In this document: in pieces, positions 1-10,058 of the stretch
Numbering within the stretch: position 1 is the stretch's first letter
Layout of the letters: each line of letters opens with the position of its first letter
Source: Trematomus loennbergii
Lineage: Eukaryota > Chordata > Actinopteri > Perciformes > Nototheniidae
Length of the DNA stretch: 64,000 nt
Reading direction: 5' to 3'
NCBI GenBank assembly: GCA_012861695.1
Contig: JAAOOA010000193.1
Location: forward strand, 352,001-416,000
Translations under genes and position numbers: made by a program
The notes under the pieces: generated by a model
Databases searched by the model: none
Told to the model about the DNA's origin: nothing
What the model saw: only the letters and a program-made list of their open reading frames with translations

Positions 1-1300
1 GTGTTGGCCTCTTACTGTGACAAACACCTCCAGCCTCATTATGACGCAGTACGTTTAAAAAACACAAGCTGGTGGAGCCCTCCAAGAAGCTCCAGGAGAA
101 CATCTGCTCTCGTCACGACGAGGTGATGAAGATGTTCTGCCGCACTGATCAGCAGTGTATCTGTTATCTCTGCTCTGTGGACGAACACAAAGGCCACGAC
201 ACAGTGTCAGCTGCAGAAGAAAGGACTGAGAGGCAGAGAGCTGGAGGGGAGTCGACTAAACATCCAGCAGAAATCCAGGACAGAGAGAAGGAGGTGAAGC
301 TGCTTCAGCAGGAGGTGGAGGCCGTCAATGGCTCTGCTGATAAAGCAGTGGAGGACAGTGAGAAGATGTTCACTGAGCTGATCCGTCTCATGGAGAAAAG
401 AAGCTCTGATGTGAAGCAGCAGGTCAGATCCCAGCAGAAGAGTGAAGTGAGTCGAGTCAAAGAGCTTCAGGAGAAGCTGGAGCAGGAGATGGCTGAGCTG
501 AAGAGGAGAGACGCTGAGCTGAAGCTGCTGTCTCACACAGAGGATCACAACCAGTTTCTGCACAGCTACCCCTCACTGTCAGCCCTCAGTGAACCTACAC
601 ACTCATCCAGCATCAACATCCGTCCTCTGAGCTACTTTGAGGACGTGACGGCGGCCCTGTCAGCAGTCAGAGACAAACTACAGGACGTCCTGAGAGAGGA
701 ATGGACAAACGTCTCACCGACTGAAGTGGATGTTTTACTGTCAGCAGCAGAGCCCACCACCAGAGCTGGGTTCTTACAATATTCACAGGAGATCACTGGA
801 TCCAAACACAGCACACACACTGTGGTATTATCTGAGGGGAGCAGAAAAGCAACATACATGGAACAACATCAGTCTTATTCTCGTCACCCAGACAGATTCA
901 CTGAATGGCCTCAGGTCCTGAGTAGAGAGAGTCTGACTGGACGTTGTTACTGGGAGGTGGAGTGGAGAGGGAGAGAGTTTATGTAGCAGTCATACAAGAA
1001 TATCAGCAGAGCAGGGATGGGACTGAAGTTTATTTGGATTCAATGACAAATCTTGGTCCTTAGAGTGTAACCAAAACAGTTATCATTTAGTTACAACAGT
1101 ATCTACACTCCCGTCTCAGGTCCTCAGTCCTCCAGAGTAGGAGTGTACCTGGATCACAGAGCAGGTATTCTGTCCTTCTACAGCGTCTCTGAAACCATGA
1201 CTCTCCTCCACAGAGTCCAGACCACATTCACTCAGCCGCTACATGCTGGAGTTTTCTTCATTGTATTGGAGACACAGCTGAGTTTTGTAAACTGAAATAG
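1..1300 (+). pseudogene. TRIM copy A: decayed TRIM16-like/finTRIM-type gene, 5' part outside window
   Basis: The first bases read as the end of B-box 1 (a Cys-Asp-Lys-His motif as in copy B), so RING and the start lie off the left edge. A 1-bp deletion near 50 breaks the frame before B-box 2. Reading resumes from ~72 through B-box 2, coiled coil and the start of PRY-SPRY. Between ~230 and ~275 a 2-bp and a 1-bp deletion together give a short altered stretch and restore frame. The SPRY frame breaks again near 970 and stops at 986; the remaining SPRY to the family stop at 1298-1300 is recognisable but out of frame. Single exon like copy B. It cannot encode a full TRIM protein. Its nearest relative here is copy C, since both share the same downstream L2 breakpoint. 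Some indels could be assembly errors, but there are too many for all to be. Confidence 0.9.
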
Positions 1301-2137
1301 CCTGAAGTCATTTGAGGAACTCTTCTACTTCTTAAACTCATTGTGTGTCCATCATTGTTGCTGAGAGCTGATTGTTCATGTCTTCACTGCACAGAGATCA
1401 GCTGTCAATCAAACATTATGGGATGTGCTTTAACATCTTCTCATGAGTTGTTCTGTAGATGTTGGAGTTTCTTTAGGCGGCGCTCCTTCCTGTGTCTGTT
1501 TAGCCATGGAGGCTGTCACTGCTCAGGAGGATTTCTGTTAACCTCAACTCATATTCTCTGCATGGAAATGTAAACTTTGCTCTAAATATTTGTTGAATAT
1601 CGATATTGATGTATTTGTATGTTGTTGTTTCTCTTGTAAAGCATGAGAGAGAGAAAGCACCTTTATTTTTTAAAGGTCTTTTATTTTTGACTAAGTCTCA
1701 AAGTGTTGAATGCATAAATGAATTTTGAAGAAGGAAATAAAACACATTCAAAGAAAAGACATACAAAAGAAAAGCTAACAGGTTGAGTTTGTAGTAAATT
1801 GTGTTTCTATTTTCAAGATGTGAGATGAGTGCCACATTTACATGTCTGTAAAAATAAAATGTTGGGGTTTTCTTGTTAATAAAAGAGTTAAGAGGAAAAA
1901 AGTGAAAATCTCAGTCTTTTGTTGTTTTTATTATAAAAATATCTATTAATCATTGAAAAATATATTTGCATTTGATTCATTTTAGGATTAAGAAAAATAA
2001 ATAAATTCAGATTTTCTTTTCCAGAAGAACATGTGAAAGCCTTTTAGCTGATGCGGCTCTTTCAGTAAACCCTGCTCACGTTTCGTCAGGTTGAAGTAGA
2101 TGTTTCTTCATTTAAATGTGTTTTGGCACATTTCACC
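1301..2137 (+). other. 3' UTR/flank of TRIM copy A
   Basis: This stretch is closely matched after copies B, C and D (from 11706, 19456, 35739). It holds an AATAAA at 1736-1741 that recurs at the same place in the other copies, followed by AT-rich sequence with a second AATAAA near 1855. It is the duplicated 3' untranslated region and flank; I see no separate gene. Confidence 0.75.
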
Positions 2138-2660
2138 CTGAAATGTGGTCGTGTCCCAGCTCACTAAAACACGCAGTAGTTCAGCCTCTCCTGAAAAAAA
2201 CGAACCTAGATCCAAACGTTCAAACAACTACAGGCCTATATCCAAGCTGCCTTTTATTTCAAAAGTGTTAGAGAAAGTTGTTGCCAAACAGCTTACTGCT
2301 GTGTTTACTGCAAACACAATTTTAGATAAGTTCCAATCAGGTTTTCGTCAGAAGCATTCCACTGAAACTGCTCTCCTTCGAGTCTCCAACAACATAATGA
2401 TGTCTTCGGATAGAGGTGAATGCTCCGTTTTAGTGCTGCTGGACCTTAGCGCAGCTTTTGACTCTGGATCACAGAATAATGATGGAAAGGCTCGGGCAGG
2501 TGGGTGTCTCAGGGAGTGCCCTGAAATGGTTCTCCTACCTTTCAGATAGGAGTTTCTCTGTGTCTTCAGGCCCTTTCACTTCTGATACTGCTGCTCTTAC
2601 CTGTGGTGTGCCTCAAGGTTCTGTTTTGGGTCCTATTATATTGTCCTTATATTTAGTGGA
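2138..2660 (+). mobile_element. L2-type LINE fragment (reverse transcriptase), unit A
   Basis: Translation gives reverse-transcriptase motifs: [48 protein letters not shown], then in another frame [11 protein letters not shown]. The frame change just after AAFD is a 2-bp deletion before GATCACAGAATAATG, shared by all four TRIM-linked copies. The fragment stops abruptly at the tatat/ttagtggagg boundary before the YADD motif, the same breakpoint as in unit C. It is inactive. Confidence 0.85.
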
Positions 2661-3130
2661 GGAAAACAATTATGACATCACTTACGCGACTCTGGGATTT
2701 GTAGTCTTTCTAGTTGCGTATTTTTCATAGTCTTATATTTCAACAGTTTACGAAAAACTGTGACTTTTTTGACATGGAAAGATTGACAAACATCAGATGT
2801 GTAATTCATGGCACAATTCAAACGGGAACGAAAGATAACTTTTCTCTCGCCATTGACTTCAATACATAATCTTTCCGAAATAAGATCCCATGAGGTCCAC
2901 CGGAAAGGGAGGGAATTCGCCTCTCAATAAGGGCGATGCGACGCTACTCAAGATGGCGCAGAAAAAGCAACTTCCGGTGATACCGAGGAGCGAGGAGGAG
3001 GAAATGAAACATAAGTAACTTGAGATCCACCCTCTGTCTGTTACTTTAGATGAAAATAAGGATAATATTATTATATTTATTTATATAAATGGATCAGGAC
3101 AAAAAGAGAGAATCTTTTGACCTGAAACTT
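2661..3130. repeat. Dispersed repeat R1 plus AT-rich spacer
   Basis: This sequence recurs at 20657-21135, inverted at 14480-14870 and in part at 16843-16920. Landmarks are the block around the 'cgccattgacttcaatacat' motif and the block 'cttccggtgataccgagg'. No coding capacity is recognised. It is probably an old MITE or SINE-like repeat; the superfamily is not assigned. Confidence 0.6.
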
Positions 3131-3142
3131 TCAGAGTCTCTT

Positions 3143-3402
3143 TACACAGAGGGGACACATGTTGATGTAGAAGAGACATGAAGAAGAGGGGACACATGTT
3201 GATGTAGAAGAGACATGAAGAAGAGGGGACACATGTTGATGTAGAAGAGACATGAAGAAGAGGGGACACATGTTGATGTAGAAGAGACATGAAGAAGAGG
3301 GGACACATGTTGATGTAGAAGAGACATGAAGAAGAGGGGACACATGTGATGTAGAAGAGACATGAAGAAGAGGGAACACATGTTGATGTAGAAGAGACAT
3401 GA
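3143..3402. repeat. 37-bp minisatellite, ~7 units (VNTR locus a)
   Basis: About seven tandem 37-bp units centred on 'ggggacacatgttgatgtag'. The same unit is present ~2 times at 21143-21220 and ~22 times at 62132-62935. The period is not a multiple of three and no frame meets a stop, so all three minus frames look open; this is not evidence of coding. Confidence 0.95.
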
Positions 3403-3435
3403 AAAAGTGGATTTTGCATAATAGATTACCTTTAA

Positions 3436-3744
3436 CCTCCCTGTTGTCCTCGGCCAAATGTGACCCGTTTCCAAATGTTTTATCTCTGGTTAAAGGTTTG
3501 TCCTACGATAGTGCCTGTATACAAAGTTTTTTTTATGATCACTTCCATCAGGTTTTGTGTTTTATTCAAATTTACAGCATCCGTGGTCTTCTGGGGTCCA
3601 ATTCAAGGTTCAAGGCTTGTATTGGTCATACGTACATACAGTGTAGTTATGTCAATGAAATCTTAGGTCACAGCTTCTCCAACAGAGCAACACAACAAAA
3701 ATATGTAAAATAATTCAATATTTTAGCCTTTTTTAAATCAGAAA
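3436..3744. mobile_element. TTAA-flanked insertion present in duplications a and b, absent in c
   Basis: It starts 'cctccctgttgtcctcggcc' directly after TTAA (3432-3435) and is followed by TTAA (3745-3748). The matching place in copy c (46334-46337) has a single TTAA and no insert, so this is an insertion with TTAA target duplication. The left end resembles the piggyBac-like MITE at 32589-33140; the right end is degenerate. Copy b has it at about 21250-21559. Confidence 0.6.
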
Positions 3745-4305
3745 TTAAGTTTGATTTTGTGGAAATGAGGTCAATTAACCATAGATTTCAAAATAGAAGG
3801 GTAAAACCTGTTACAAGTCAGAATATGGCTTGCTTAAAATGTGTAACACAGACTATTTACACCAGGGTGACCAAACTACAGCCCGGGGTCCAAATGCGGC
3901 AATTTTGAATCGGCCCTCAGCAAATTAAAAAAATATAATGGAATATGGCCCACAAATGAAACTTGTGCTCATCTTATATTCTTAAATATAAATGCAAACA
4001 TATATTACACAGTATTCATGTGTTAAGACCACTTTTCTAATAAATTCAGTCAATTAAAGTTGGAAACATTTTCTAACATATCGTAGTTGATAAGAAAAAA
4101 GCTCAATGTTGCCCAAAATGATTTACAACAAGCTTGAAATACATCCTTCCTATTTCTCCTTATTATAATCAATCTGAGGCTTCTGTTTTAAGGGATGAGC
4201 TGCCAACACAATCATAATTTAAAAATACATGTTGTCTTTTTTTGATTGCAGTTTCTATATATAATTATATTGGGTCAGTGTCAAATTTCAAGGTTAAATT
4301 GATTA

Positions 4306-4960
4306 AAAGGTCCCATGTCATGCTTTTCCGGTTATTACCTGTCCCTTGTGTGTTATGAAGGTTTGTATGCATATAAACGGTCTGCAGAGTCAAAAACCTC
4401 AAAGTACTGAACTCAGCCTGAGACGGTGAGACGCGGCGGGGCTCGGCCTGGGCTCGGCCTGGGCACACACGCAGACTCACAGCCAGGCTGCAGGTGTGTG
4501 TGTGCTCGGGCTGGGTTCATGCTGGGTTCATGCTGGGTTTCGCTGTCTCGCAGATCCTCCGCAGCAAGCCAGCTCACACTGTCCGCTCCTCACAGCAGCG
4601 AGCCCGCAACGTCCCGCCAACACGGCACCCAGACCCCACGCAGCATTCTCATCCGTTGTCATTACTGGTGTCATTTTCTGGTTGCTAACGCCATTGTAAC
4701 ATAATCACTGATGTTGCGCTGTAACGGTGTTGGACTCATCAGAACAGAGTGGGTGAGCTGACCAATCAGAGCACACTGGGCTCATGGGGAGGGGGGTCAG
4801 GAGCTCCAACAAGCCGTTTAGGACAGTGAGTGAATACACTATACAGAGATGCTGTATGAGAAACCAATGCGAGTTTGGAAAATTGCACAATATAAATCTA
4901 TTCTAGTAGACCTCAACAATGGAAATATGATCAGTAGAAATGGCCATGACATGGGACCTT
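4306..4960. mobile_element. MITE-like element with AGGTCCCATGTCATGC ends (copy a)
   Basis: It opens AAGGTCCCATGTCATGC and closes GCCATGACATGGGACCTT, an inverted pair next to TTAA or TAA. The interior is GC-rich and non-coding. Copies lie at 22129-22768 and 46842-47697. Copies a and b lack about 200 internal bases that copy c keeps. Confidence 0.65.
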
Positions 4961-7189
4961 TAAAACATGATTTATTAAAACTAAGTAGGCAAATTTACTT
5001 CCAAAATAAAGAGACAGTGGCTCGTCAACAGTGCCTAAATCTTTATTTTTCAGTAAGCTACATTTTTTTCTCCAAATTAGACAGTTTTACATCATGACAC
5101 AGAGTAACTTAAATTATCTATAGCTGACATGTACGCTTGATTCCAGTCTCGATGGAAGAAAAGACCAAAAAACATAACAAAAAAGAAAAGAAAAAGAAAG
5201 AAAAAGCCCTCTTGAACGCAACCTCCGTTTCCACGTCTGTTTGAGGTGTCGTTAGGCAAAAAATTATTCGTCCAAAGTCATCGATTGTCCACAGCCGTTA
5301 GCATGGTGTTAATGAGTTAAACCACAGTGCGTTGATAAAGAGAAACCAGTCGGTCGGTTGGTTGGTGCGCATCACGAGATATTACATTTTTGAGATGCAA
5401 CCCTTTGAGGAAAAAAAAAAAAAAATGGCACTGTCAAAAAAACGGACGAACAGGAAGGAAGGAGGAGAAATGATATGAGGCTCCGAGAATAAGTCCAACG
5501 AGAGGAAGGAAATCCTCGAAAACGCCCGCCAACAGGAGCGTTTGTTATAATGCCGGTGAAGAACGTGCAGAACTGGAGACGTCCTTTGGGTACCAACGAG
5601 TCTGAAAAGAGTCACCTTTGCATGGGTTTGGATTTCTGTGGTACACTTATTTATTCCACACATGCACACATTCACAGTTCCCAGTTCATATGCATTTAAC
5701 TCCACAAAAAAGTTCGAGGTATAACGCACGGGGGGAATCTGCTCCGACAGTCAGCGGTGTCACATTTCTCCAGATGTGAGAAGTCTTTGATGGACTTTCA
5801 GGAACGAACAAAAAAAAAAGCCAGAGATGGCAAGCGATCAGCTATGTACAGGTTAAACTGCCCAGGACAAAAAAACAACAACAGTTGAATAAATGGCACA
5901 GTTATTGGTTTATCTTTGCCACAAAATGCAGTCCACATGTGGTCAAATGGTTTCAAACAGACACTTCAATCTGTATGTGCCAGACATGTCGGTCTGTGTA
6001 AAACAAAAAACTGTGATTCCAGTTGAGCTTCCGTCTCCAAACTCGCCCCCATAACACAAAACAGAAACATTATTTGTACATTTATTTCTCAGGAGAGGAA
6101 GCTGAGGAACAGGAAACAGATCAATCAGAAGGAAAAAACTACTTTCTGGATGTTTCGTCTAGTAGCTACATCGACACACGGGCGTGAACTTAAGCCATCC
6201 TTGTCGTGACGCCAAAAAATCTCCCAACATTTCACGTTATTTCCCAAATAAGTGTCTTTTTTCTGAAATGAGTCACCAAAAATGTACAATCCACAGGTCC
6301 AAATGCTTGTCGTCACGTTGGCAGGAAGCTAACCACCTCGAGTGCTACAAGCTAAATGTCTGAAATGTGCTTGAAGTGTGCTTCATTTTGATATCGTTCA
6401 TTACATCACGTCACATCGAAGCGTGTGAATTAAAACAGACGACAAAACTGGGACGTGTCCATCAGGCATCGCTCTTTTAAAAAAAAAAAGATGGCTAGAA
6501 GAGGTGAAGCTCGTAGCGAAGTTTAATGTTAAATCAGTGCCGATGCTTCTTATATTTAGAAAGAAAGCTCTGCTGTTTTACTTCTATAGATTTCTGATTT
6601 TGTCATGGAGTGTTCTCTTTTTATCAGTCTGCAAAGCTAACAAGTTTCTGTCCATATTCTAAGAGAAACAAGCAACAACTATCCGTGAAAACCAACCAGA
6701 ACCACCATTGAGAATTTAGTTTGCTAGAAAGAAAAACAACCAATCAGTAAAGAAACACAAACAATTTCCCCTGATCTGAATTGTGTTATCGCCAAAAACT
6801 AGATAGCATAGGTACATAACTAGGACTCAGCCCAATTTCTGTAAACCTGGGTCAGTCCAACTTCTGAAAAAACCTAAAATATAAAACTTAAAATTCACTA
6901 ACGTACAACAACTACATCTCCCATGACCCTTAGCTAATAATGCATACAAAGTCTGGTCTAATTATGTCAAAAGTTACTGATTTGATTACAATTTTTGACT
7001 GTGATCCAACGTTCTATACCAATATTTGAATGATAAGCACAGGATGTGTCAGGATGTGGTTAGCCTAGCTTAGCATAAACACTGGTCGCAGATGGCAACA
7101 GCTAGCGTGGTTCTGTCCAATCTGCTTACAAGCAAATCTAAAGCTCATAAATTAACTTAATCCATCTTGGTTTTTTAAGATTACTGTTT

Positions 7190-7532
7190 TCTGCCTATGT
7201 TCTAAGCTAACTGTTATCTGCCTATGTTCTAAGCTAACTATTTTCTGTCTATGTGATGAGCTAACTGTTTTTTGTCTGTTTTCCATCCGTGATAAGCTAA
7301 GCTAACTGTTTTCTGTCCATGTGCTAAGCTAAGCTAACTGTTTTCTGTCTGTGTGCTAAGCTAACTGTTTTCTATCCATGTGATAAGCTAAGCTAACTGT
7401 TTTCTGTCCATGTGCTAAGCTAACTGTTTTCTGTCTGTGTGCTAAGCTAACTGTTCTCTGTCTGTGTGCTAAGCTAACTGTTTTCTGTCTATGTGATAAG
7501 CTAACTTTTTTCTGTCTGTTTTCTATCCATGT
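7190..7532. repeat. CTAAGCTAACTGTTTTCTG minisatellite (copy a)
   Basis: Degenerate tandem units of about 27-32 bp alternating 'ctaagctaactgttttctg' with 'tctgtgtg', 'tccatgtg' or 'cctatgtt'. The array recurs with different length and order at 24993-25530 and 49918-50665. Confidence 0.9.
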
Positions 7533-7544
7533 ATCATGTATGTA

Positions 7545-7568
7545 GAATCCAGGACAGAGAGAAGGAGG
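7545..7568 (+). pseudogene. Scrap of TRIM coiled coil fused to antisense L2
   Basis: Twenty-four bases match the QDREKE segment of the TRIM coiled coil in copies B, C and D. They run directly into antisense L2 sequence at 7569. The same junction occurs at 17026/17027 with a longer TRIM piece, so the fusion arose once and was duplicated. Confidence 0.7.
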
Positions 7569-9515
7569 TTCCGCAGGTTCCTGAGTGGGGCATGAGGGCG
7601 GAGGAGGTCTGATAAGTAGTGGGGGCATGGGCATGGAGGGACTTGTAGGTGAGGAGGAGGATTTTTGTAGGAAATGCGGGACTTGACCGGCAGCCAGTGG
7701 AGGTGGATGAGGGTGGGAGTGATGTGCTGCCACGGCTTTGTGTGCGTGAGTACCCTAGCAGCACAGTTTTGGACATACTGGAGCCTGTCCAGGGTTTAGT
7801 TGGCTACCCCAAACAGGACACCATTGCAATAGTCCAAGCGGGAGGTGACAAATGCATGGACTAGGGTTTTCAGCTACAGACTCCGAGAGTGACGGTTGGA
7901 GTCTGGCAATGTTCTTTGGCTGGAAAGAAGCTGATTTGGTGACGGACTTGACGTGGGAATGGAAGGAAAGGGTGCAGTCAAAGATGACACCCAGGTTGCG
8001 GACTTCAGGAGATGGGGAGATGGAGCAGCCGTCAACCTCGAGGATGAAGTCACCAACCTTCCGGAGCAGCGCCTTGGGTGCCACAATCATGAGCTCTGTT
8101 ATCTTGCTGTTAAGGCCCCTACACACCAGGCAGTCACCAGAGAACTCGCCGACATCCGACACCGACAGATCCATTGACGAGTTCTCCTGCGTCTTGGCCG
8201 TGTGTACACCGCTTTACTTCAGCCGAGCACGTACGAACTGCGCATGCGTGAGTGGCAATAACTCTCCTTACCAGCAGGCGGCGGTAGTGTGTATTCGTCA
8301 TTCAAAATAGGCAACAACCGGAAGACAGAGAAGAAGAACAGACTGATGTAAACAAACAAATAGCATGTGCGTTCCATCGAAAACATGTTTTAGAATATAA
8401 AAATACATGAATGATGAAATGAGCACATAAAGTGCAGACATACTATAAAATCACAGTTAATAGACCTGCATCTGATGATCGCAGTGTTCTGGCGGGTGTG
8501 TAGTTTATTGAGTCAGCAATGTAATAATGGCCACTTCTTGCTAAATTTACGATGAGATGAAAAACCGGACTTGACCAAACAAATCACGGAGCTCTCAGCA
8601 GAGGACAGCCGGGACGCTCCCGCCGATATCAGAGATGTCCCTGCTATGTGTGGGAGGTAAGAGAGGACATTTAAGGGCTATGTTTGATGTCTTTAAGTAT
8701 CACCTGCTGGTGTTTAGCTGCTGTCTTGTGCCTTTTTAAATCGTTTGTTTACGTCCCTCACTTCCGTTTCGCTTCTCATTTGCTAGCTGAACAGCTGATC
8801 AGAGTGGTTTCTTGGCCCGATAGCTTGTGTCCGATACCCGGCCCGGGTGTCGATCGTGAAAGGCCAAATAAGGCGTGTCACGGCCGAGGGTTCGGGACAC
8901 ACCAAATAGATTTTGGGCGACAAGGAACCCGTTTTCGCCCAACAACGCAAGACGGCCGATATCGGCCTGGTGTGTAGGGGCCTTTAAGCTTGAGGAAATT
9001 TGATGACATCCAGGTTTTTATTTTGTGCAGGCAGTTGACAAGGGACTGAGGGGGGAGCTGGGAGGATGGAGTAGTGCTGAGATAGATTTGGGTATCAACA
9101 GCATAGCAGTGGAAGTTGAGTCCGTGATGGCGGATGATCTGGCCGAGGGGGAGCATGTAAATGGTGAGAAGGAGGGGGCCAAGCACAGAGCCTTGGGGGA
9201 CACCATGATTGACTGGGGCTGGGGGGGAATTCGAGCCATTGATGGTAACAAACTGTTCCCTGTTGTGGAGGTAGGATGCGAGCCAGGAGAAGGCGGTGCC
9301 AGTGACACCCAGGAGGTCAGATAGGCGGTTGAGGAGGATGGTGTGGGAGATGGTGTCAAACGCTGCAGAGAGGTCCAGGAGGATGAGGATGCTGATGCGG
9401 CCAGAGTCAGCAGCAATGAGGAGATCGTTGATGATCTTGATGAGGGCGGTCTCCGTGCTGTGATGAAGTCTGAAGCCGGATTGGAGGGGCTCATAGAGCT
9501 CATGTGCAGATGGAG
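7569..9515 (-). mobile_element. Antisense L2-type LINE fragment, interrupted by a MITE
   Basis: On the minus strand it encodes reverse-transcriptase motifs: [57 protein letters not shown]. The catalytic YADD is changed to YAVD here (YADD is kept in the 17 kb copy). The LINE is split by the MITE at 8113-8983 and has several frameshifts. The YMLPLG motif and overall pattern fit the L2 group. It is inactive. Confidence 0.85.
8113..8983. mobile_element. Harbinger-like MITE, 871 bp
   Basis: The ends are perfect inverted repeats: AGGCCCCTACACACCAGGC at the left and its complement at the right. It is flanked by TTA at 8110-8112 and 8984-8986. The paralogous L2 at ~17500 has the unoccupied site (ctgTTAAgcttg), which proves insertion and a 3-bp duplication. 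TTA/TAA 3-bp duplications are typical of PIF/Harbinger. No transposase is present. Confidence 0.85.
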
Positions 9516-10058
9516 TTGTCCGTGAATACTCTTTCCAGAGTCTAGAGTCTATAGTTGCATTAAGGAATTTCCCCCCAAATGTCAACACGTTTTAAATAAA
9601 GAGGCAAGCACATGGTAATAAAATAAACAGCACACATTGTTTTTATTATTTTTAGGAAAGAACATTCACTTTACTTGGAGATCTGAAGATAATGGATGAT
9701 ATGTCATAGCTTTATGTCTAAATACTCTTGCTGCAGCTTGTTAATGACAGATAAGACACCCTGCCTCTCTCGCATGCTTCTCTTTGTTGAATGCAGTTAA
9801 ACCCGTTCCCCTTGCTTCCTGCTCCCAAACACACTGAGCTACACCCTATCAAGGTATTTGATTGTTCCCTCCCCTTCAAAGGTTGGCAACAAGTAACAAG
9901 CAACATGTTAAATGAGAAAGCTGTTTCCTCATTCTCTGCATTGAGTGAGCAAAAGCAGGAGGAGAGGAGATTTGTCGTCCGTCAGAGATTGTTTCTGTTC
10001 AGAGAAAGTGGATCATTTACCTTCTGTCTGCAGTCCGTAACTATCACTGAGAGGTGAG
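9516..10058 (+). other. 5' leader/promoter region of TRIM copy B
   Basis: About 540 bp between the end of the L2 and the ATG. It shows no resemblance to the region upstream of copy D, except for the last ~14 bases (cactgagaggtga) before the start codon. An open frame 9791-10057 ends one base before the ATG; I regard it as chance. No clear TATA box was identified. The TRIM start has G at -3 and G at +4, a good initiation context. Confidence 0.5.

Larger units (their letters stand above)
3401..7535. repeat. Segmental duplication copy a
   Basis: It matches 21221-25772 (copy b) and 46268-50903 (copy c) nearly throughout. In order it holds a TTAA-flanked insertion (3436-3744), an element with 'aggtcccatgtcatgc' terminal inverted repeats, ~2 kb of A-run-rich sequence that reads like 3' UTR on the minus strand, and a CTAAGC minisatellite. 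It is cut short at its right end, where it meets a TRIM fragment at 7545. No protein-coding gene is recognised. Confidence 0.9.

Noticed and set aside
207..563. Leu-rich minus-strand frames across each TRIM coiled coil
   Set aside because: Mirror images of the coiled-coil codons; they recur identically in all copies as shadows.
9791..10057. 88-codon open frame ending one base before the TRIM copy B ATG
   Set aside because: It is in the leader region, has no homologue upstream of copy D and no recognisable domain; treated as chance.
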